Of a stretch of 9,760 bases of DNA, positions 4,523 to 9,760 are shown in pieces. A model generated the notes under the pieces. That model had not been told where the DNA came from. It did no database searches and saw only the letters and a program-made list of their open reading frames with translations. The DNA comes from Desulfobacterales bacterium (GTDB taxonomy: Bacteria; Desulfobacterota; Desulfobacteria; Desulfobacterales; JAFDCJ01), in assembly GCA_020345785.1 (NCBI GenBank), contig CP070771.1, positions 800,278 to 810,037 of the forward strand. The letters are read 5' to 3'. A program made the position numbers and the translations under genes. Positions within the stretch are counted from its first letter, which is position 1, and every line of letters starts with the position of its first letter.

Positions 4523-6886
4523 ATGGGCACTGAAGAAAATCAAAATCTTTCATCGCAGTCGTCCAAGCAGCAGCTCCGCAAACTTGGTGAGCGGGAATTA
4601 AAACAGATTCTTGAACATCATCAGCGATGGGCGGAATTGCACCGCGCCGGCCGACAGGCTCAGGAAATGCCGACCGACCTCAGCCGAACGGACCTTACGG
4701 GGATAAACTTTGCCGGTGCCGACCTGTCTTACGCCAATCTCCGGGGTGCATGTCTTCGCGGTTCCGACTTGCGCGGCGCCGATCTTCAGGAAGCCGACTT
4801 GAGCGGGACGAACCTGCTGGATGCCAGACTTCAGGATGCTAATTTGCAGGATGCCTCTCTCAACGAGGTCGACCTTCTTCTCAGCAAACAGCTGGCCGGG
4901 GCCGACGTCGCGGGTGCCCAGCTGCCGGCGTCGATCACCAAATTTGAAGGTCTGGCAGTCGTGGAACAAATTTCACGCAATGCCCGCACCATGATGTTCT
5001 CCATGCTGCTGGCATGTGTCTATTCCTGGTTGACCATTGCCACCACCACCGATCCGCTGCTTTTGACCAATTCCATCTCTTCGCCGCTGCCTATCATACG
5101 AACCGAAATCCCCATCGCCGGGTTTTTCTGGGTAGCCCCGTTGATCCTGCTCGCCATGTATCTTTATTTTCACATTTATCTGCAACGTCTGTGGGAAACC
5201 CTGGCGGATCTGCCGGCCGTATTCCCTGACGGGACGCGACTTGACAAAAGGGCCTATCCCTGGCTGTTGAACGGTCTGGTGATCAGCCATTTCAGACGGC
5301 TGCGGGATTCCCGTCCGCGGTTTTCCCGGCTGCAGGCCGGCCTTTCGATTCTGCTGGGATGGTGGACGGTGCCTGCGACTTTGGTCATCTTATGGCTAAG
5401 ATATTTGCCGCGCCATGATTGGCTGGGGACAACCCTGCAGGTCGGTTTGACAATCGCCGCCATCGGCTCCGGTATTCTTTTTTATCGCGCGGCCATCGCA
5501 ACCCTGCGCAGGGAAATTGAGCCCGCCATGTCCTGGAAGCAGTTTATGGGAAGTGCAAGGAGCGCCAGGCGGGGGGCATTTGTGTTCGGGGTGTCGGTTG
5601 TACTCTTCGGATTTTCTTTTGGAGCCATTCACGGCATTCCAGTTGGCTCCGAGCAAGCCGCCAATATCAATGCTTGGGATTTAAGGCTGTGGGTACCACG
5701 CTTAATGGAAATCATGGGAACCAGCTGCTTTGCGGACTTTATCGAAGAAAATCTTTCCACCAAGCCGGATAACTGGGATGAGAAAAAGGAAGATAGGAGC
5801 AATTTGGCCTTGATCAAAGGCGCCCGTCTGAAAAATGCCGACCTTGCCTATGCACGGGCCCGCAGCGCTTTTCTGGTAAAGGCCGACCTGCGCCAGGTGA
5901 ATCTTTTCGGCGCCGATCTGAGAGATGCGGATCTGCGCCAGGCCAACCTGCAGGATGCCAATCTCGATTATGCCGATCTTACCGGAGCGCGGTTGGAGGG
6001 TGTTTTACTGCAAGGCGCAACGTTAAAGGCTGTAAAGCTTCAGGGTTATGATTTCGCGAGTAATAATCTTCAGAAAGTTGACTTTCGCGATGCATCTTTA
6101 CAGAAGTTAAACTTCGAACATGCAAACCTTAAAAGCGCCAATTTCGAAGGCGCCGATCTTTTCAGCGTCAAACTCGATAATGCCGATCTTCAAGGCGCTA
6201 ATTTTCACGGCGCCAAATTCGATAAGGTCTCCCTGAAACGTGCCAACCTGCTGGGGGCTCATCTGATTGATGTCCAGGGCTTAAACGGGCATGTAATTCG
6301 GAACTCAGCCAACTGGATATTTGCCTCCTACAATAAAGAATTACTGGCTGCCCTGGAGTTGCCGGCTGAATTGGCGGCCAGGATGCGGGAAAAGAATCTT
6401 TCAGAAATGAAATTGCGGGGGATACTGTTTGACAAAGCCGACCTGCAAGGGTTTAATTTCGCCGGGTCCGATTTGCAGGAAGCGGAATTCGGGCAGGTTA
6501 ATTTACAGAATGCCGATTTGAGTCAAACAGATTTGAAGAAGGCCAAATTGCTGGGCAACCTCAGTGGCGTCAATTTCTCCGCCGCCGACCTTCGACAGGC
6601 TGAAATTAAATGGTCAAACCTCCGTGCGGCCAATCTTCAGAGGGCCGATCTGAGGGGCGCCAGACTTTTGGAATTGGATTTGAGCAACGCTGATCTTGAA
6701 AATGCAAATTTAAGCGAAAATACCTTTTGGAACTGGGTTAAAGTTAATGATGCCAATCTAAAAGGCACTGATTTAACATCATCTCACATCATGAATGCCA
6801 GAGGCCTTACATGTCGACAAATCCGGCAAGCCATTATCGATGAAAATACGCGCCTGCCGGATTATCTTAAAGACTGCGGCCGGTGA
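4523..6886 (+). CDS. Large membrane protein with pentapeptide repeats on both sides of the membrane block
   Basis: 787 residues from ATG 4523; GTG at 4520 is a possible start one codon earlier (residues below count from it). Residues 20-50 form a charged helix with the LxxILExHxRW-type lead often found before pentapeptide repeats. Residues about 52-140 are A(D/N)Lxx pentapeptide repeats, expected to fold as a right-handed beta-helix. Five hydrophobic segments follow (about 157-177, 199-220, 273-294, 304-326, 353-372) with Arg/Lys-rich loops at 221-272 and 327-352. Residues about 430-765 are a second, longer repeat block, interrupted at about 588-630 by a non-repeat segment (ANWIFASYNKELLAALELP). 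The end, GLTCRQIRQAIIDENTRLP, is a common cap in such proteins. The role is unknown; these repeats usually serve as scaffolds or binding surfaces. The Shine-Dalgarno is weak. A four-codon ORF (ATG 4509) stops at TGATG over the start, hinting at coupling. Confidence 0.9.
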   Translation: MGTEENQNLSSQSSKQQLRKLGERELKQILEHHQRWAELHRAGRQAQEMPTDLSRTDLTGINFAGADLSYANLRGACLRGSDLRGADLQEADLSGTNLLDARLQDANLQDASLNEVDLLLSKQLAGADVAGAQLPASITKFEGLAVVEQISRNARTMMFSMLLACVYSWLTIATTTDPLLLTNSISSPLPIIRTEIPIAGFFWVAPLILLAMYLYFHIYLQRLWETLADLPAVFPDGTRLDKRAYPWLLNGLVISHFRRLRDSRPRFSRLQAGLSILLGWWTVPATLVILWLRYLPRHDWLGTTLQVGLTIAAIGSGILFYRAAIATLRREIEPAMSWKQFMGSARSARRGAFVFGVSVVLFGFSFGAIHGIPVGSEQAANINAWDLRLWVPRLMEIMGTSCFADFIEENLSTKPDNWDEKKEDRSNLALIKGARLKNADLAYARARSAFLVKADLRQVNLFGADLRDADLRQANLQDANLDYADLTGARLEGVLLQGATLKAVKLQGYDFASNNLQKVDFRDASLQKLNFEHANLKSANFEGADLFSVKLDNADLQGANFHGAKFDKVSLKRANLLGAHLIDVQGLNGHVIRNSANWIFASYNKELLAALELPAELAARMREKNLSEMKLRGILFDKADLQGFNFAGSDLQEAEFGQVNLQNADLSQTDLKKAKLLGNLSGVNFSAADLRQAEIKWSNLRAANLQRADLRGARLLELDLSNADLENANLSENTFWNWVKVNDANLKGTDLTSSHIMNARGLTCRQIRQAIIDENTRLPDYLKDCGR

Positions 6887-6999
6887 TAGCGATGCACGGC
6901 GCACAGCAGAACAACGCAATTAAGAATCCCGCTAAAGACGTAATCTGCAAGATGAATTTTGAAAGGTTGTTTCACTTCACCAAGTCTATTGAAAACATT

Positions 7000-7089
7000 C
7001 TGAGGGCCGAGGATTGAAATTTTTGCTGCTGCCATCGTCCCGATTCTAACTAACTCAGTCCTCAGTCCTCGTTACTCAGTCCTGATGAG
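7000..7089. repeat. Heptamer-iterated inverted repeat (CTCAGTC family)
   Basis: The right arm is four heptads: CTCAGTC (7054-7060), CTCAGTC (7061-7067), CTCGTTA (7068-7074), CTCAGTC (7075-7081), then CTGATGA. The left arm, CTGAGGGCCGAGGATTGA (7000-7017), matches the reverse complement of 7063-7080 at 14 of 18 positions. The space between is about 36 bp. The plan is the same as in the elements at 1095-1243 and 3341-3475, with a different unit sequence. Confidence 0.5.
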
Positions 7090-7159
7090 AATTCCCTGCT
7101 TGTAAAAGACGAGTTGATAGACGGATGTTAGATCCTCCTCCAGCTTGTTCATATAAAGA

Positions 7160-7275
7160 GGCGGTCAAATATTCCGCCAGCGCTTTACATCAAAATCCTG
7201 GATCCAGATATCCCTTCCATCCATTCATAACCCAAAAGCCACGATTCCAAGACCTTATGCATCCAGGATCATGCA
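7160..7275. repeat. Cluster of short palindromes
   Basis: GGCGG/CCGCC (7160-7164 and 7174-7178) is a small hairpin. ATCCTGGAT (7195-7203) and ATCCAGGAT (7261-7269) are a perfect 9-bp inverted repeat. The left copy is inside the 10-bp palindrome CTGGATCCAG (7198-7207), and the right copy is flanked by TGCAT/ATGCA (7258-7262 and 7271-7275). They could form one cruciform or serve as protein sites upstream of the flippase gene; function is unknown. Confidence 0.35.
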
Positions 7276-7410
7276 CCGAAGTGCCCCTTAAAATAGCCTT
7301 TTGACAATGATGATGGTTGCTAAAGTCATGACGTTTTCGTCCGATATAACTGTTTACATCCATAATTTAGCAATCAATTCAACTCCGGGTTTAAGGAATC
7401 CAACAGCGGG

Positions 7411-9330
7411 ATGAAATATCGCGTTATTTTTAGAGGGCAGATTGCCCAAGGCACGGAAATAAACCGGGTCGTTCAGCAGCTTGCATCTGCTCTTAAATCT
7501 GATCAAAAAAGGATCCGGCATTTATTTTCCGGCAAGACCTTTGTCATTCTCAAAGACGCAGATCTTAAATCCTGCCAAAAACTGAAAGCTGTTTTCGACA
7601 AGGCCGGCGCTCTATGTCGGATTGAGCAGGAGAAACCCTCTGGAAACCGCCAAACTAAGAATTTAGCGCTTTCTGACAGATCGGATTTCAACCCCCCGCC
7701 GCTAGCCATCAGCCGGGATGATATAGACCCAACAGACGAAAACAATCCGGAAGAAGATGACCGGTTGTTGGTGCCTTTAAACGAAATGCCGGATCCAGAT
7801 CCACGGAACTCAGGCTCCCAATCGTATTTGTCTGAGACGAAATTCCTAGTAAATAATTTTCTAGCTAAAATTTCCGGCGAATTAATTGATCCCGAGTATT
7901 TTTCTCATTACGGCAATGAATTTGTCAAAAAGATCAAGACTTATTGTTTGACTATCGGCGAAGGCGCGGTTGAACTGATCATCAACCTGGCGGTAATGGT
8001 CATGGTTGAAAGAACCTATGACCAACAGGGGCTTGGTGTTTATGCGTATCTGTTGTCACTCTTTTTTATCGTCGGATATTTGTCTGAGTTCGGTGTTCCA
8101 CGATTTGCGGAGCATGAGATCGCAAAACACCACGACAACCAGTCAACCCAGTTAGAAATTCTGTCTGAGACCTACCGGAGTTTATTGGGGCTGAGCCTTA
8201 TCTTTGCGGTGCTGTTCTTTTTAACCGCCGGCTGGAATACCGACCACACCCGCATCGGGGAAAGAGCGGCCGCATACCTGATTATCGGGACAACGCTGCC
8301 CCTGCGCAACCTCAACCGGCTGAAACTTGCGGCCCTGCACGGTTTTGGTCACCACCAGGCGGTGGCCAAGTTGAAAATGGTTAAACGGCTCATATTTCTG
8401 GGGGCTATTTTTATACTCCTGTTAATTGGTATCCCGCCCTCCTTTCTCTTGATCGCCTTTTTGTTAAGTGAAATTACCCTGATGCTGCTGTCTGCCAGAA
8501 AATATAAACTTCCGAAAATAAAGTCCTCATGGAAGAGAATTCTTCCGCGGCGTGACATCCTATCACAGGGGTACCGGTTTCTATTTACCGATGAGTCCCT
8601 GGATATTGTATTGTACCTGGACTTTTTTATCCTGGGATTATTTGTACCCTCTTGGAAACTGGGTGTCTATGCGGAAGCGTCGATTCTGGCCCGCTTCCTG
8701 CTGATTGTTCCGGTCAGCGTCAAACCCATTTTTCGGAGGCAATACTGCATGCTGGCCGCCCGGCAGGATCTCAGACAGGCGTCGGTTTTGTTCCACCGGA
8801 CAACCAGATTGATGTTCTTTATCCAATCCCTTTTGACGCTATATATACTGCTGCATTTCCCGGATATTTTAAACTTCTTTTTTGATACCCGTGGGGAAGA
8901 ATTGCTTTCCTATAGAATTTTTGCGGTATTTGCGCCGGGGTTGATCTTTTTTGCAGCCTTTACGTCACAGGAGCCGGTTTATGAAGCCGGCGAGCATTTA
9001 TCGGCCCTGAAGAAACTGGTCGTGATCGTCGTAGTGGTCAACACCGTGCTGAACATCTATCTGGTCCCATTCGCCGGCGTATTCGGCGCGGCCGCCGCAA
9101 CGATGATATCAATGCTGGTATATTTTTTTGTGTTTGACCGGTTCTTGACAGAATCTCAGAGAATCAAAAAAGCCCCATATCTAATTGCCGGGGCAGGCGT
9201 ATATTTACTTTATGCACTGATGCAGGTTTTTAAATTCAACCTCATGATCGATTTTTTTCTGATCCCGCTGGGTTTGTTCGTGATGCTGGTGGTGACGGGG
9301 TTTTTTCATTTAGAGCACAGGGAAACATAG
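7411..9330 (+). CDS. Wzx/MATE-like oligosaccharide flippase with extra N-terminal domain
   Basis: 639 residues in three parts. Residues 1-75 form a compact alpha/beta module (MKYRVIFRGQIAQGTEINRV at the start, HLFSGKTFVILKDADLK in the middle, KAGALCRIE at the end). I recall similar modules at the N-terminus of assorted deltaproteobacterial membrane proteins but cannot name it. Residues about 80-145 are an acidic, Pro-rich linker. Residues about 175-632 hold roughly 12-14 hydrophobic segments in the pattern of polysaccharide-export flippases of the MOP superfamily; VLYLDFFILGLFVPSWKLGVY (split as LYLDFFILG at 401-409 and WKLGVYAEA at 415-423) is a typical central region. Such proteins flip lipid-linked glycans across the inner membrane; the substrate is unknown and no glycosyltransferase lies nearby. 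Plain Wzx proteins have about 400-500 residues, so the N-terminal part is extra. AAGGA is 13 bases before the ATG, a loose fit. An SPFH gene follows after 29 bp. Confidence 0.85.
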   Translation: MKYRVIFRGQIAQGTEINRVVQQLASALKSDQKRIRHLFSGKTFVILKDADLKSCQKLKAVFDKAGALCRIEQEKPSGNRQTKNLALSDRSDFNPPPLAISRDDIDPTDENNPEEDDRLLVPLNEMPDPDPRNSGSQSYLSETKFLVNNFLAKISGELIDPEYFSHYGNEFVKKIKTYCLTIGEGAVELIINLAVMVMVERTYDQQGLGVYAYLLSLFFIVGYLSEFGVPRFAEHEIAKHHDNQSTQLEILSETYRSLLGLSLIFAVLFFLTAGWNTDHTRIGERAAAYLIIGTTLPLRNLNRLKLAALHGFGHHQAVAKLKMVKRLIFLGAIFILLLIGIPPSFLLIAFLLSEITLMLLSARKYKLPKIKSSWKRILPRRDILSQGYRFLFTDESLDIVLYLDFFILGLFVPSWKLGVYAEASILARFLLIVPVSVKPIFRRQYCMLAARQDLRQASVLFHRTTRLMFFIQSLLTLYILLHFPDILNFFFDTRGEELLSYRIFAVFAPGLIFFAAFTSQEPVYEAGEHLSALKKLVVIVVVVNTVLNIYLVPFAGVFGAAAATMISMLVYFFVFDRFLTESQRIKKAPYLIAGAGVYLLYALMQVFKFNLMIDFFLIPLGLFVMLVVTGFFHLEHRET

Positions 9331-9359
9331 ATAGAATAATTTTGCAGGAGGTTATAATC

Positions 9360-9760
9360 ATGGAAGATGTTAAGCAGGGAGAGCCGGGACCGTTCAGAAA
9401 ACAGAAAACCGGTGCTAACTTTCCCGGAATTAAAATCCGCGGATCGCGCAAAATTTCCATTTTGGTCGGCGTGCTGGCATTTATCGTATTTGCCTTCAAC
9501 ATGCTCTTTGTCTACATCAGGCCCAACGAGTACGGCATTAAAGTCGTCAAAATAGGAATGCATCGCGGCGTCCAGGAGCAGATTTACAACTCAGGGCTGA
9601 ACTTTATCATTCCTTTCGGTGTACAGCAGATGCATCGGCTGCCCAAAGATATTCAGGTCCTGGAACTAACCAATTACGCCGATACGGCCGCAAGGTTCGC
9701 CAGACGCGAAAAGGCGGCCCACATCCAGACATCGGACGGATTTTTTGTCGATGTCGATGT
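9360..9760 (+). CDS. SPFH/Band 7 (prohibitin-like) membrane protein, N-terminal part
   Basis: The frame runs 133 complete codons from ATG 9360 and leaves the window open. Residues 1-29 are basic and hydrophilic. Residues about 31-52 (ISILVGVLAFIVFAFNMLF) form one transmembrane anchor. The SPFH domain begins at once with VYIRPNEYGIKVVKIG, then GLNFIIPFGVQQMHRLPKDIQVLELT and TSDGFFVDVDV, the usual opening strands of prohibitin/stomatin proteins. These assemble as large oligomers on membranes and organise or regulate membrane proteins and proteases. The AGGAGG ribosome binding site eight bases upstream is near ideal. With only 29 bp after the flippase stop and no terminator between, the two are probably co-transcribed. 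HflK/HflC or stomatin subtype cannot be decided from the visible part. Confidence 0.88.
   Translation, partial: MEDVKQGEPGPFRKQKTGANFPGIKIRGSRKISILVGVLAFIVFAFNMLFVYIRPNEYGIKVVKIGMHRGVQEQIYNSGLNFIIPFGVQQMHRLPKDIQVLELTNYADTAARFARREKAAHIQTSDGFFVDVD

Larger units (their letters stand above)
6887..7410. other. Gene-free gap between pentapeptide and flippase genes
   Basis: About 520 bp with no credible gene on either strand. It holds the heptamer-iterated repeat at 7000-7089 and the palindrome cluster at 7160-7275. A perfect -35-like TTGACA lies at 7301-7306, but the best -10 at 17-bp spacing (AGTCAT, 7324-7329) is poor. TATAAC at 7345-7350 has no good -35. The flippase promoter is therefore probably in 7300-7360 but not resolved. 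I see no clear terminator after the pentapeptide gene. Confidence 0.5.

Noticed and set aside
4598..4969. Open frame of 123 codons on the minus strand with repeated QVG-type units
   Set aside because: It is the antisense shadow of the pentapeptide repeats, so its periodicity is inherited from that coding sequence.

Overview
The window looks like chromosomal DNA of a Gram-negative bacterium with roughly balanced base composition, most plausibly a Desulfobacterota (sulfate-reducer-like) lineage. That placement is inference. It rests on the gene families, the AGGAGG-type ribosome binding sites, the lipoprotein and membrane proteins, and long intergenic regions full of small inverted and iterated repeats. 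No marker gene settles the taxonomy. No tRNA, rRNA, CRISPR array, phage gene or intact insertion sequence was seen.

Layout: (1) 914..1 on the minus strand is the first half of ilvD, dihydroxy-acid dehydratase, cut by the window edge. (2) 915-1639 is a long gap holding a possible ilvD leader hairpin, an octamer-iterated inverted repeat and a doubtful 35-codon ORF. (3) 1640-2925 holds a rhodanese lipoprotein with a cupredoxin-like N-terminal domain, then a small nitroreductase 50 bp downstream, probably one transcript. (4) 2926-3605 is a gene-free repeat island with several nested families of palindromic repeats, including a REP-like unit, bounded by a perfect 16-bp inverted repeat. (5) 4271..3606 on the minus strand is a HAD-IB phosphatase-like gene with a TTG start. 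(6) Divergent from it, behind a good sigma70-type promoter, 4523-6886 encodes a large protein with a membrane block between two pentapeptide-repeat regions. (7) 6887-7410 is a second repeat-bearing gap. (8) 7411-9330 encodes a Wzx/MATE-like flippase with an extra N-terminal cytoplasmic module. It is followed 29 bp later by the start of a membrane-anchored SPFH/Band 7 protein that runs off the right edge.

The genes do not form one obvious pathway. The plausible local units are the rhodanese-nitroreductase pair (sulfur or redox handling), the divergent HAD and pentapeptide pair, and the flippase-SPFH pair (envelope export and membrane organisation). The most distinctive material is the intergenic DNA, where several unrelated sequences share one plan of 7- or 8-bp iterated units arranged as inverted arms, together with the three unusual domain architectures (cupredoxin-like plus rhodanese, pentapeptide-membrane-pentapeptide, and N-module plus flippase).
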